The notes under the pieces were generated by a model. That model saw nothing but the letters and a program-made list of their open reading frames with translations, was not told the origin of the DNA and searched no databases. Below, piece after piece: positions 51,069 through 60,476 of a stretch of 64,000 nt of DNA. The position numbers and the translations under genes were made by a program. Location of the stretch: NCBI RefSeq assembly GCF_007860175.1, contig NZ_SJPX01000001.1, forward strand, positions 620,001 to 684,000, given 5' to 3'. Numbering within the stretch: the first letter of the stretch is position 1; every line of letters starts with the position of its first letter. This DNA is from Rubripirellula reticaptiva (GTDB taxonomy: Bacteria; Planctomycetota; Planctomycetia; Pirellulales; Pirellulaceae).

Positions 51069-53819
51069 ATGCGTCTTTTCAGCCTTCGGAATCCCTTTTT
51101 CGTCATCGCATTTGCCCTTTTGCCAGCCATCGCGGCTCGCTCAGCAAACGCGATCGACGTGCTGGCTCGGGCGGTCGTAGGCCAACCCTATGGCGTCGCC
51201 ACAATCGAAATCCCATTGGCACAGCCGATTGTGGGACAAACGATGCCGCCAATCCAAGCCATCGATGCCGGCGCCGATGCGAATGGCGGGCGAGTCTTCT
51301 ATCCGTTTTCCGAAGATTTGAAGGTGACTGTTCCACCGCCATCTGAAACGCCCGTTCCGCGCCCCGGCAACGGCCGATTATTGGGACGACTTGGCAACCT
51401 GATTCGCGAGATCGCCAGCCCCGAGGCCACTCAATCTCAAACCGTGGCTCGCCGGGTGACATTTCTGTTCGTCGGTTCGGCACCACTGCGAATCCGAGTC
51501 GGTGATGGCATCAGCGAAATCGGCACGTACGAACTGATCCCTGAACAAGATCCGAGTGCATTCGGCGCGATGAAGTCGACCTGGTGGGCAGGATACACGG
51601 CGTCTGTCAAAAGCCAGATTGATGCCGCAGATTACCCGGCGTGGGTCGAAGAGTATTTGATTGCGATGTTGTCGCGTCGAACGCGGTCACCGTTGCCAGC
51701 TTGGTACAACAACGCTCCCAGCGATGACGACGGGCTTACCGATGCGATGAAGTTGATCGCCGGTGCCAGTGGTGTCAGCGAAGCCATCTTTCGGCGTTCG
51801 GCAGTCGGTTTTCTGGACACCAGTGGCCGACCGCTTCCCGAAGCCACACTGCCTTTACCGGCACCGCCGCGATGGGCACCGCTCTACGATGACCCGACCG
51901 TCGCCAATGTGCCCGTCGAGCCGATGGCGACTCATGTGCCACCGGAGTGTTTCTACATTCGCTACGGCTCGTTTGAAAACTACCTTTGGTTCGCGGACCT
52001 ATCAACCGAGTACGGTGGCGACGTGTCCAGCATGGTGACGCTCCGTGGCATCGAGGTCGACACGAACGAGAAGATTCAGTCTCAACTGAATTTGAAAATG
52101 AATCAGCTCTCGCGTTTACTCGGCCCAACAGTAATCGCCGATCAAGCGATCATCGGTCGTGACCTATTCGTAAGCGACGGTTCGACACTCGGTGTCATGC
52201 TGCAAGCCAAGAACGCGTTTCTATTGAGGACTTCGCTAGCCAATGATCGCACCGCGCTCACTCGCAGCGACGATGAAGTCACCCTAACAGATGTGACGGT
52301 CGACGGCCAAACGGTGTCGTTGTTGAGCACGCCCGATAATCGCGTTCGTTCCTTCATGGTTCAAGACGGCGACTTCTTTCTGTTAGCCAACAGCAAGGCC
52401 TTGGTAAGCCGCTTTTTAGAGGTCGGCAAAACCCAACAGTCATTGGCGGCGACGCCATCGTTTCAACTCGCTCGACGTTTGATGCCGCTTGATCGCGACG
52501 ACACCCTGTTTGCGTATTTTTCACCCGAGATGCTTCGTGGATTGGTGTCGCCGTCGTACTTGATCGAATTGCGTCGCCGAGTTTCGGCAAACGCCGAGGT
52601 TGCGTTGATGCATTTGGCGGATTCGGCCGGCAAGCAAGAATCTGGCGTCACCGGTGCCTCGCTCAACGGAGTCGATGATTTGATTGACGCAGGTTTTTTG
52701 CCGGCCGGTTTCGGGGCTCGTCCCGATGGCAGTGGCGCCATCAACGTTGGCGATCAAGTGATGGATACGCGTCGCGGTCGCCGCGGTTCCTTTCTACCAA
52801 TCGCCGATGCAGACATTGACGCGGTAACGCCCGACGAACTAGCTTGGTACGGACGAATCGCTAACGACTACGAAACTCGTTTCCCAACAATTGATCCGAT
52901 CATGGTGGGCATCCACCGCGAATCGATGCCGGCATCAAGCCCCGGCGCCGAAGCCATTGATCGAATCTCGGTCCATGCGGAAATCGCGCCACTTGTCCCG
53001 GATAAGTACGGCAAGTACGCAAAGTATTTGGGGCCGCCAACCAACGTTGCGATGCAGTTCGCCAATGACGACATCATCGCCATTCAGGCCCACGTCGTAT
53101 CCGAAGAACTCGGCCCGCCAACGCATCTCTTCGCCGCCGTAAAGGACACACTTCCGCCCGACCCTGAACAATTCGACGGCCTGCTGAACATCTATCGATC
53201 TCTTCGTGGGATTCCCGGCTATCTCGGCGCGTGGCCTCAACCAGGAATGCTCGACCGATTGCCACTCGGAATTGGACGCGGCCAACCGGTTGGGCCAGGC
53301 ATCAATCGATTGATTGGCGGAATTTATCGTTATACCGATGGTCAATTCAGCGTGCTGTCATTCCAGCCTGATGTATTGCAACACGCACTGCCCAATCTGG
53401 CGGCAATCGATGTCCCCGATCTGGCTCAAATCCGTGCGCGCGCCGACAACTTGAAGGGCAGCCAAATCGAAGGATGGGTCAATCGCCAACTCTATGACCG
53501 AGCCCGCCAAAGCAGCGTGGCCGGCGCCAGTCTCTTGTCGCGAGTGACTCGGCAACTAGGCGTTGCGCCCGAGCAAGCGGAAGCCGAAGTCGAACGTATC
53601 CTTGGCGTCAAACTGCAATGTCCGCTGGGCGGTCAATACAAGTACTCGCAAGTCACTCAACGCTGGATCAGCACGGCATGGCAAGGCGAAGTCGCGCCCC
53701 CTTTTGCACCTGCTGATTATGTCGCACCACCGATGAAATGGTTCCGCGGCGCCTCGGCAACGGTAACTCAGTATGCTGATCGATTGGTCGTGGACTCAGT
53801 CATTGATGTGGCCAGATAG
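51069..53819 (+). CDS. Very large secreted hypothetical protein
   Basis: 916 residues from the ATG at 51069, which opens a signal peptide (LRNPFFVIAFALLPAIAARSANA). I do not recognise the mature part. It contains alternating alpha/beta segments and a repeat-like use of phrases such as FYIRYGSFENYLWFADLSTEY and VQDGDFFLLANSKALVSRFLE. No catalytic motif or lipobox is visible. Its 3' end overlaps the convergent CbiX gene by 24 bases. Codon use fits neighbours. Function unknown; a surface or periplasmic role is likely. Confidence 0.72.
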   Translation: MRLFSLRNPFFVIAFALLPAIAARSANAIDVLARAVVGQPYGVATIEIPLAQPIVGQTMPPIQAIDAGADANGGRVFYPFSEDLKVTVPPPSETPVPRPGNGRLLGRLGNLIREIASPEATQSQTVARRVTFLFVGSAPLRIRVGDGISEIGTYELIPEQDPSAFGAMKSTWWAGYTASVKSQIDAADYPAWVEEYLIAMLSRRTRSPLPAWYNNAPSDDDGLTDAMKLIAGASGVSEAIFRRSAVGFLDTSGRPLPEATLPLPAPPRWAPLYDDPTVANVPVEPMATHVPPECFYIRYGSFENYLWFADLSTEYGGDVSSMVTLRGIEVDTNEKIQSQLNLKMNQLSRLLGPTVIADQAIIGRDLFVSDGSTLGVMLQAKNAFLLRTSLANDRTALTRSDDEVTLTDVTVDGQTVSLLSTPDNRVRSFMVQDGDFFLLANSKALVSRFLEVGKTQQSLAATPSFQLARRLMPLDRDDTLFAYFSPEMLRGLVSPSYLIELRRRVSANAEVALMHLADSAGKQESGVTGASLNGVDDLIDAGFLPAGFGARPDGSGAINVGDQVMDTRRGRRGSFLPIADADIDAVTPDELAWYGRIANDYETRFPTIDPIMVGIHRESMPASSPGAEAIDRISVHAEIAPLVPDKYGKYAKYLGPPTNVAMQFANDDIIAIQAHVVSEELGPPTHLFAAVKDTLPPDPEQFDGLLNIYRSLRGIPGYLGAWPQPGMLDRLPLGIGRGQPVGPGINRLIGGIYRYTDGQFSVLSFQPDVLQHALPNLAAIDVPDLAQIRARADNLKGSQIEGWVNRQLYDRARQSSVAGASLLSRVTRQLGVAPEQAEAEVERILGVKLQCPLGGQYKYSQVTQRWISTAWQGEVAPPFAPADYVAPPMKWFRGASATVTQYADRLVVDSVIDVAR

Positions 53820-54590
53820 GCTAGCGTCGGTCGCAGTACAGTCACACCTTGCGGCGATCGCTTCGCAGACTTCGATTTCAGGTCCAAGATAATCGGACAA
53901 GTAAAATTGGATGGCCGGGTGTCGTAATTTAGCTTCGGCAATTTGACGACTGATCGCCTGGTACAGACGTCCTTCGAACAACAAGTGTGGATGAACGACG
54001 ATCGCGTCAAAGCCACCTGTGATTGCCACCTTGTCGATCAAATCAGGAACCCGGGGCAAAGCCATCGCATAAAACGCAGTAGCAACGTGCGCCACATTGA
54101 CACGGCGACGAATCACTTCCGTCATCACTCGCATGTCGGCGGCCGCGCATGGGTCGTGACTGCCACGACCGACCATCACAACGGCGGTTCGCTTTGGTGG
54201 CTCGGCGACTTGCCGCAAGGCACGCTGTAGCCGGTCAGTGACTAACTTCACAATCGACGGATGCCGCGACAACGGCCTGGCTTGATCGGTTGTGACGCCC
54301 GGCCAGCGCGACTGGCACTCGGCGATCGCCGATGGAATATCTTGCTTGGCGTGACCGGCTGCGAACAACAACAACGGAGCCACGTGAACATGATTTACTT
54401 TCCGTGCCATCAATGCGTCCCAAGCTTCGGCAATGGTTGGCTTTTGAAACTCAAGCAACGACACTTCGACGGGAACCGGTCGCAAACGATTTTCCAACCG
54501 ACGCCCAAGTTGAAAGAACTGCTCGGTCCCTTTGGCTTCGCGGGTTCCGTGTCCGATCAACAGGACACCGGTGCTGCGGAACTCACTCAC
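53796..54590 (-). CDS. CbiX-type sirohydrochlorin chelatase-like protein, duplicated
   Basis: 264 residues with two copies of the CbiX domain. The first has GVLLIGHGTREAKG with H14 and the downstream FAAGHAKQDIP; the second has VVMVGRGSHDPCAAAD and IVVHPHLLFEGRLY. This is the large (CbiX-L) form, which inserts cobalt, nickel or iron into sirohydrochlorin. The start is GTG and overlaps the HMA gene stop by 4 bases (GTGA), so translation is coupled. No other cobalamin or siroheme genes lie nearby, so the metal cannot be assigned. Confidence 0.88.
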   Translation of the reverse strand: MSEFRSTGVLLIGHGTREAKGTEQFFQLGRRLENRLRPVPVEVSLLEFQKPTIAEAWDALMARKVNHVHVAPLLLFAAGHAKQDIPSAIAECQSRWPGVTTDQARPLSRHPSIVKLVTDRLQRALRQVAEPPKRTAVVMVGRGSHDPCAAADMRVMTEVIRRRVNVAHVATAFYAMALPRVPDLIDKVAITGGFDAIVVHPHLLFEGRLYQAISRQIAEAKLRHPAIQFYLSDYLGPEIEVCEAIAARCDCTATDASLSGHIND

Positions 54591-54976
54591 TGGACCATTT
54601 CGTTTTTGTTAAAGCCTTCTTCTTTCAACATTTCCAACGCGTCGTCCAGCTTGAATCCTGCATCGTAGTTCACGATGACTTGGCGATTGTCAATCTCGCC
54701 TTCGACTTTCTGTGGTGCCAATTCAACACTCGTGACCAAAGCAGTGCCTTCAAGAGTCTTTTTGACTCGGGGGTAACACGAGAAGGGGCACATCATTTCG
54801 GGCACGCTTAACGTCAACGTGCCAGATTCAGCCATCGCGGCAACTTGGGTCACCACGGCAGCTTCGGCGGATCCAAGCCCATCGTTGGCCGGGGTACTGT
54901 CGACCGGAAGACTGCCGATGCCAATCATGATTCCCACCGCAGCGATCACGGCAATGATGTAAGCAATTCCACGCAT
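54587..54976 (-). CDS. Membrane-anchored HMA-domain protein
   Basis: 129 residues. An N-terminal hydrophobic segment (IAYIIAVIAAVGIMIGIGSLP) acts as an anchor or signal. The heavy-metal-associated domain (about 55-125) has LTLSVPEMMCPFSCYPRVKKTLEG, with CxxxC where the common HMA has CxxC; the betaalpha pattern and VIVNYDAGFKLDDALEMLKEEGF are otherwise normal. It likely handles a metal in the periplasm or at the membrane. It overlaps CbiX by 4 bases, suggesting a link between metal delivery and chelation. Confidence 0.84.
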   Translation of the reverse strand: MRGIAYIIAVIAAVGIMIGIGSLPVDSTPANDGLGSAEAAVVTQVAAMAESGTLTLSVPEMMCPFSCYPRVKKTLEGTALVTSVELAPQKVEGEIDNRQVIVNYDAGFKLDDALEMLKEEGFNKNEMVQ

Positions 54977-55214
54977 AAAGAGCTCTATTTTCGACGGATA
55001 CAGATAGGGAGTGTCGCCGCATTCGTCGCAGCGAACTGATCGCTGCCAACCGGCGACCTAAGCATCACCCATTATGCTCGGATCGGCAAGTTGCAGAGTT
55101 GTCGCATCACGCACCCCACTTTTGCCGATCTTTCTGGTCTTTCGACAAAATATCAATTTTTGCTAAAGCTCAATCGACGTTCACTGAAATTCCTCACCGC
55201 CACGGTGTTTGGAC

Positions 55215-56051
55215 ATGCAAAAAATCCAACTCGCGATGCCTCTGGCCGCCGCTGCCCTGTTCACAATTGGGGCAGTTGGTCTGACGGGCTGTCGCCAAAC
55301 GACAGGACCAGTAACCGCCGGTTCGTTCGGGCCCGTCGGTCCACTTTCACCAGTCGCCCCCGGCCAAACTCCGACACTTGGCCCGTTCGGTGGCAACACC
55401 CGTGTGACACCGCCGCCAACTGGCTCGTTTACCCCCCAGCCCAACGCCAACATCTTCGCCCCAACGACTCAGCCCCAAGCATCGTTTAGCGACTCAGCAC
55501 CAAACAATGCGTTTGGCCAGGCTCCGATCGGTTCAGGTGTTCAAACGGCGTCGTGGACAGAGACCAACGCAACGGTTCCCAATCCAAATCAGGCTTCCGC
55601 AACCTCGCCACGAACGATCGATCCGCGCAGCGGCGGTATGGGGGTGATTGACCTGACCGGCGCCCCCAATCCACCGGGATACCAGCCCTACACCCAGTTC
55701 CCACCAGCGACCGTCTATCCGGGCTACCAACAGTCGAGCGCCAACCAGTTCCAGTCCATCACGCCAGCGTCCCCAAACTATTCGCCACAGAATAGTTACG
55801 CACCACAGAATTACGGTGCTCAGGCACAACCGACACTTCGCCCGCTGACTCCGCCGCCTAGCGCAAACCCGATCGATCCAGGTCAGATCGCAGCGAGCCA
55901 AACCGCAGAAACCCAGTGGTCCACCAGCCAGTCATCGGCGCAAGTGAACTACCCGAGCGGCGTCGCCACAACATTGCCGAGCACCGCTCCGATACAAACC
56001 GCCCAGCAGTCCTCAGATCTGCAATGGCGACGTCCAGGGACTCAGTACTAA
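55215..56051 (+). CDS. Proline/glutamine-rich putative lipoprotein
   Basis: 278 residues from the ATG at 55215. The start has a hydrophobic core (AAAALFTIGAVGL) and a lipobox TGC, so lipidation is likely. The mature part is low complexity: Pro, Thr, Gln, Ser and Asn rich, with PSP/TPP stretches and QNYGAQAQ-type motifs. It is not recognised. Such proteins are common on planctomycete surfaces or in the periplasm. The next gene starts 40 bases later on the same strand. Confidence 0.72.
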   Translation: MQKIQLAMPLAAAALFTIGAVGLTGCRQTTGPVTAGSFGPVGPLSPVAPGQTPTLGPFGGNTRVTPPPTGSFTPQPNANIFAPTTQPQASFSDSAPNNAFGQAPIGSGVQTASWTETNATVPNPNQASATSPRTIDPRSGGMGVIDLTGAPNPPGYQPYTQFPPATVYPGYQQSSANQFQSITPASPNYSPQNSYAPQNYGAQAQPTLRPLTPPPSANPIDPGQIAASQTAETQWSTSQSSAQVNYPSGVATTLPSTAPIQTAQQSSDLQWRRPGTQY

Positions 56052-56091
56052 CCACAACACCGGAGAGCCTTCGAAAAGCAAGGCAAACTCG

Positions 56092-57279
56092 ATGGGAATG
56101 TTCTACGCCTATGGAGGCGCGTTGATCGACGAAAACGAAATTCAAGCCAAGACTGAAAGTGGTGAATTCGCTAGCTTTGCCAGGTCGGCAATGAAAGCAC
56201 CCGCCGACGCGTCGATCGACTTTTCAACCGGGCGATTGACTGCCGCCGATCTGCGCGGCCCGATGGTTTCGCCCGTTGCGACACGAACGCCATTCGAAGC
56301 TATCGGAATCGGCAAGCCGCTGACGATTGAAATTCGCCACATCTACACCGGTCGTTATCCCAAACGCAATTTGTTTCACCGCTCGTCCGACATGATCGTG
56401 ACCTCGGCAATTAAAAGTTCGCCGGTGCTGAGCGAAGCGTCGACGGCCATCAACATGATGCGCAAAGACGTCTGCCCGCGGACAGGGTTCTCGACGCCGC
56501 ACGCCGACGAGTTTGGAACACCAGTGGTGTTCTACACATCGGCACTGACCCAGCGCAACTCGTCGCTGACGATCAAGTTTGGGTTCGACGAGTTCCCCGG
56601 TGATGAACTCGAACGATTCGGTCAAATTTTGGCGGATGCTGCAGGCATGCCATTGTTCGCCGCGGCCGGATTGCAACTTCATGGTGCGTCGGCAATTGCG
56701 AAATTAGTTGGCCGATTGGGCGAGAGCCTCTTTGATCGCAGGGCAGCGTTCCGCGCAACCGAGTCGATCACGTTCGCACGTCCCGGATCAACCATTCCAG
56801 TCGCAAACTTTGCACTGATGATGCAAGACGATGAAGACGAGCGTCGGATTTTGAGAACCCACGTCATTTCCGGTGGAAGGCTTGTCCACGCCGAAACCAA
56901 CCGCCCTTACGACGGCGACATCCCCTATGTCGTGATTAGCCTGGATGGACGGCGCAATGACGAACTGAAACATTTCATGTCGGAAAGCGCGGTGTCGGTC
57001 ATGCTAAGCGACCTGACCAGCGGCGCTGGTGTCGATTCAGCACACATGGACGAACTTCGCGAAGCCGTCGCCGTCTACCACGACTATCGATTGCGACGCA
57101 GAGCCGACCGCATTGCTGACAAGATGAGCCACGAATCGCCCGAATCCTACGAAGGCAAACGTCTTGCGATCGAATACAGCGCGTTAGTCGCCAACATCAA
57201 TGAAGCAGCTCTCAAACCAATCCGCGTCGCCGAGCAGAACACACCGTTGTTCGTCAACCCAGTTCGCCACGCCGCTTAA
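56092..57279 (+). CDS. Hypothetical protein, not recognised
   Basis: 395 residues from an ATG (a second ATG at 56098). No signal peptide or membrane segment is seen. It opens with GMFYAYGGALIDENEIQA and has ordered alpha/beta content, with a motif region VSPVATRTPFEAIGIGKPLT and later SLDGRRNDELKHFMSESAVS. A cytoplasmic protein is likely. It follows the proline-rich gene on the same strand with 40 bases between, so they may form an operon. Function unknown. Confidence 0.7.
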   Translation: MGMFYAYGGALIDENEIQAKTESGEFASFARSAMKAPADASIDFSTGRLTAADLRGPMVSPVATRTPFEAIGIGKPLTIEIRHIYTGRYPKRNLFHRSSDMIVTSAIKSSPVLSEASTAINMMRKDVCPRTGFSTPHADEFGTPVVFYTSALTQRNSSLTIKFGFDEFPGDELERFGQILADAAGMPLFAAAGLQLHGASAIAKLVGRLGESLFDRRAAFRATESITFARPGSTIPVANFALMMQDDEDERRILRTHVISGGRLVHAETNRPYDGDIPYVVISLDGRRNDELKHFMSESAVSVMLSDLTSGAGVDSAHMDELREAVAVYHDYRLRRRADRIADKMSHESPESYEGKRLAIEYSALVANINEAALKPIRVAEQNTPLFVNPVRHAA

Positions 57280-57329
57280 TGCCGCAAACTCGAATTCGAC
57301 GGCGCTATCTCGCCGAGACAAACAAGTTG

Positions 57330-57788
57330 TCATACATAGAGACTGACCAAAAACTGGCCGCCCGATCGATCGATCTTCGATTTCACCGATAGTCCAGGGC
57401 AAAGCCTCGACAACCGGTCAATCAACCACTGAGCTGCAGCTTGCGCATCGCCATCGGTGGGACAACGAGCCATCGCTTCGCGACCACCCTTTCGTTCCAA
57501 ACGTTCAGCCGTTGCGATGATCGGCGCGGGATCGACCACAATCAAATGATCTGGCCAAACGATCACAGGATCGACGGCACCCTTGCCAGTGTTACAGCCT
57601 TTGTGAGCCAAACGCTCGGGCGGAATGGGCGTCTTGTCCTTCTTCATCTTCTTGACTCGAGCCTTCGTGATCCGCGTGTCAACACTGGCCCCTCGCGGAT
57701 CGTTCGACGGCATATCCGGATCGACCGGTTCATCACACAGCCAACAACGCCAACCATCCGCGTCGCCTATCTCGTCCAACTGGCTCAT
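57330..57788 (-). CDS. HNH-endonuclease-like zinc protein
   Basis: 152 residues. The N-terminal half looks like an HNH-type zinc fold: RCWLCDEPVDP with CxxC, then ASVDTRITKARVKKMK and LAHKGCNTGKG, where the H and N of the HNH core would be. The C-terminal half is a separate alpha/beta region (WLIDRLSRLCPGLSVKSKIDRSG). The metal ligands are plausible but I cannot confirm the catalytic set. It might be a nuclease-like or DNA/RNA-binding protein of unknown role. Confidence 0.65.
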   Translation of the reverse strand: MSQLDEIGDADGWRCWLCDEPVDPDMPSNDPRGASVDTRITKARVKKMKKDKTPIPPERLAHKGCNTGKGAVDPVIVWPDHLIVVDPAPIIATAERLERKGGREAMARCPTDGDAQAAAQWLIDRLSRLCPGLSVKSKIDRSGGQFLVSLYV

Positions 57789-57847
57789 CGCTCGCGTCCC
57801 GGTTTATTAATCGACTGTATCGCTGGCACATCAGTCCCAGCGGATGC

Positions 57848-58528
57848 TTAGGCCTTGAAAATCACCGGCGCGCCGAAGCTCTGGTGAATTTGGTTGCAAC
57901 GGGCAGGGTCAAGTCGTAGACCATGAGCGAGGTCGGCCAAATAGTTGGCTTCCTTTTGCTCGTCCAAATCAATTGAGATCAGCGAGACCGTATAGACCTG
58001 TTCTTCCAATCCCAGTGGGACCGACCAAGTGAAGTCTTTGACGTCAACATTTTCCGCAAACGCGGCGCGCAGGAAAGCGATTTCTTCCTGCGAAACGTGA
58101 TCCAGTTGCTTCAGGATCTTGTCCTGTTCTTCTCGAGTAATCTGACCATCCGATTTTGCTGCATTGACCATCGCACGCACGAGAATCTTCGATTGCTCGT
58201 TCATCGCTTCGGTCTCGGCCGTCGTCCAGGACGGCGTCGCGGATGACTGTGGCTCAGGCGCGGGCTGAGCCTGAGGAGTGCGAGCCTTCGATTGCGGAGC
58301 TTGGCGTTGCTGTTGGTGATGGCCGTGACTGACACCAAGCAGGTCTTCCAAACTCTTTGCCGCATCGTCAATGGTTCTTGGTGAGTAGGCTTTGGGATGG
58401 GGGCGTGATGGTTCACTCGGAGCCGGACGTTTTTCCCCGCCCAAAATGTCCTTCAAGACTGCACCACTGGCTCCGCCCGATCCCGCCTTGTTCCCCAGCA
58501 GAGCACCAAGAATATCCATTGCGTCCAT
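57848..58528 (-). CDS. DUF533 (TerB-like) protein
   Basis: 226 residues from the ATG at 58528, with AGGA 10 bases upstream (a GTG at 58534 also fits). The N-terminal MDAMDILGALLGNKAGSGG is followed by a Pro/Gln-rich spacer. The C-terminal 110 residues match DUF533/TerB: ILVRAMVNAAKSDGQITREEQDKIL, with acidic residues like those of TerB metal sites, and VSLISIDLDEQKEANYLADLAHGL. Members include the YebE inner-membrane protein; role unknown. It is upstream of nothing coding in its own direction until 57788. Confidence 0.83.
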   Translation of the reverse strand: MDAMDILGALLGNKAGSGGASGAVLKDILGGEKRPAPSEPSRPHPKAYSPRTIDDAAKSLEDLLGVSHGHHQQQRQAPQSKARTPQAQPAPEPQSSATPSWTTAETEAMNEQSKILVRAMVNAAKSDGQITREEQDKILKQLDHVSQEEIAFLRAAFAENVDVKDFTWSVPLGLEEQVYTVSLISIDLDEQKEANYLADLAHGLRLDPARCNQIHQSFGAPVIFKA

Positions 58529-58616
58529 CGTCACTTTATCCTGTCAAAAAATATACTCAGAACTGGGAACTCGCTTTCGACGACGATGAATCCCGCCGCA
58601 ATTGGCTACCTACCCC

Positions 58617-60476
58617 TTACTCATCAGAGCCTTCTGCATCCGAAGCTTCTTCGCCCGAATCATTTTCGCTGTTCGGCGATTCAGCTTCTGGCTTGTCGGA
58701 ATCGTCAGCCTTAGGCTCGGCATCAGCCTTCTCTTTCTCAACTTTTTCTTTTGCCGCTTTATCAGCCGCCTCCTTCTCTTTTGCTTTGGCAGCTTTTTCG
58801 GATTCAGCTTTCTCCATTCTCGCCTTCTCTTCTTCTGCCTTGGCAGCTTCTTCGAGCAAGCGTTCCTCTTCCGCTAATTCCTTTTTCCGCGCCAGCATGG
58901 CCTCTTCCGCTTGGGCTTGGATCTCGGTGTACATGTGCGAATCGATCTGCCCGTATTCGCCCATTAGCTCAACAAACGTCCGCAGCGGAAAGTCTTCAGG
59001 CATCTCTTCGCTGTCGATCGCAATCGAGTAACGCTTGAGCGACTCGAACAAGTCTTGGGCCGTATCATCGACCGTCAACAACGGATAGTCGTCGAAAATT
59101 TCTGCCCAAACGGCAAACGATTCTTCATACAACGCGATTGCCTTGTCGAGTTCTGCATCCTCGTTGGCTTTTTCGGCCTCATAGATCAGACGTCTTGCTC
59201 TGACCGTACGTTCTTCTTGCTCGGCCTGCGCAAGCGACTTCCAGTACGGATAGTTGATCTGGGTCCTGTAACCACGAGTCTTGATCAACCGTTCTTCCAA
59301 GTCATCCAGTTCACCAACGATTTCAATCGCTCGCAAACGAACCGCCGGATCAGCCGCACGGGCGAGTGCGGGCAAATTAGGAACCAAGCCACCCTTGATC
59401 GAGACGTACATCTCTTTGTCGTTGTGGGTCATTTCTTCGCGAGGCTTGTTGTAGGTCTCCTTCAACACCTCAGGTAAAGCGTCGTAAAGCCGCTTTGTTT
59501 CCGCGTCGAATTCTTCCTTGACTAGCTCGCGCAACTGCTCGATCTTCTCTTCTTTTTGTCGCTCGAGCACGTCGAGCTGATCCAACTTGATCGTGAAAGG
59601 CGAGGTCGTCGGGATGCTGCGGTTTCCGAACGAGCTCCAGTCTTCCGCTGCCATTTCCCACGCATTCTGGGCACGTTCGTCCAAGATACCTTCTTTCTCG
59701 ATCGCTTCGGCGTGTTGGAAACGCCATTTTGGTCCTGTTTCATAGAAGTTGATCGGCGTTTGACGGCGAATTTTGACTCCTGCATCGACCATTTCGTAAC
59801 CGCGGTTTAGCCACAAACGACCAACCAACCAATTATCAGGCTTGCCGAGCGGACCGCGAGCCTCTGGGCTGTCAACGGCAATGTTTTCCGTCAGAAGTTC
59901 CTCGTGCAATACTTCGTCATCCGAAAACAGACGCCGAAACTGAACCTTCTCGTCCGACATTCCCATCTTTGATCCATAGAACCAACCGGTGTACCAAATC
60001 AAACGGGGAGCGTTGCGATTTTGACGAACACCACGAGTCAGGAACTCGGTACCTTCGCGGACCATTTCATATCGCTGACGATAATCATCGAACTCGCTCG
60101 AAACGTTGTAGGCCAAGTTGTGAGCTTGGTGTTCCCAAACTTTATCGAAGTGAGGCTGCAACAGAGCGATGTTGTTTAAGGTCGCTTTCAAGCGATCCCA
60201 TTCGTGCTTGACACGGTATTCGTGCGCCTTGTTCCACAACAAGGTTGCCGCAACGCCTCGCAAGCCGAGCGAAGCAAGCTTCATCGTTTCACTGGCCGGA
60301 CTGATCTCGCCCAGATCGCTTTCAGCGATGTTGTACTTGATCCGCATTTCAGAAAGCTCGCCACCAAAGTCGCCCTTGCCGCCAGCAGGTTGTCCCAGCA
60401 AATACAGCGGGATCAACATGGCAACAAGAATGACCAAGTAGATGAGTTTTCGACGAAGAGTAGTCGTACGATTCAT
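58617..60476 (-). CDS. Membrane-anchored coiled-coil protein of the ABC operon
   Basis: 619 residues, not recognised. One N-terminal membrane helix (KLIYLVILVAMLIPLYLLGQP) anchors a mostly helical periplasmic or cytoplasmic body with Trp-rich patches (AWEMAAEDWSSFGNRSIPTT). The last 90 residues are a Lys/Glu/Ala-rich low-complexity tail. Its start overlaps the permease stop by 4 bases (ATGA), so it is the third gene of the ABC operon. It could be an accessory subunit that links the transporter to other cell parts. Confidence 0.75.
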   Translation of the reverse strand: MNRTTTLRRKLIYLVILVAMLIPLYLLGQPAGGKGDFGGELSEMRIKYNIAESDLGEISPASETMKLASLGLRGVAATLLWNKAHEYRVKHEWDRLKATLNNIALLQPHFDKVWEHQAHNLAYNVSSEFDDYRQRYEMVREGTEFLTRGVRQNRNAPRLIWYTGWFYGSKMGMSDEKVQFRRLFSDDEVLHEELLTENIAVDSPEARGPLGKPDNWLVGRLWLNRGYEMVDAGVKIRRQTPINFYETGPKWRFQHAEAIEKEGILDERAQNAWEMAAEDWSSFGNRSIPTTSPFTIKLDQLDVLERQKEEKIEQLRELVKEEFDAETKRLYDALPEVLKETYNKPREEMTHNDKEMYVSIKGGLVPNLPALARAADPAVRLRAIEIVGELDDLEERLIKTRGYRTQINYPYWKSLAQAEQEERTVRARRLIYEAEKANEDAELDKAIALYEESFAVWAEIFDDYPLLTVDDTAQDLFESLKRYSIAIDSEEMPEDFPLRTFVELMGEYGQIDSHMYTEIQAQAEEAMLARKKELAEEERLLEEAAKAEEEKARMEKAESEKAAKAKEKEAADKAAKEKVEKEKADAEPKADDSDKPEAESPNSENDSGEEASDAEGSDE

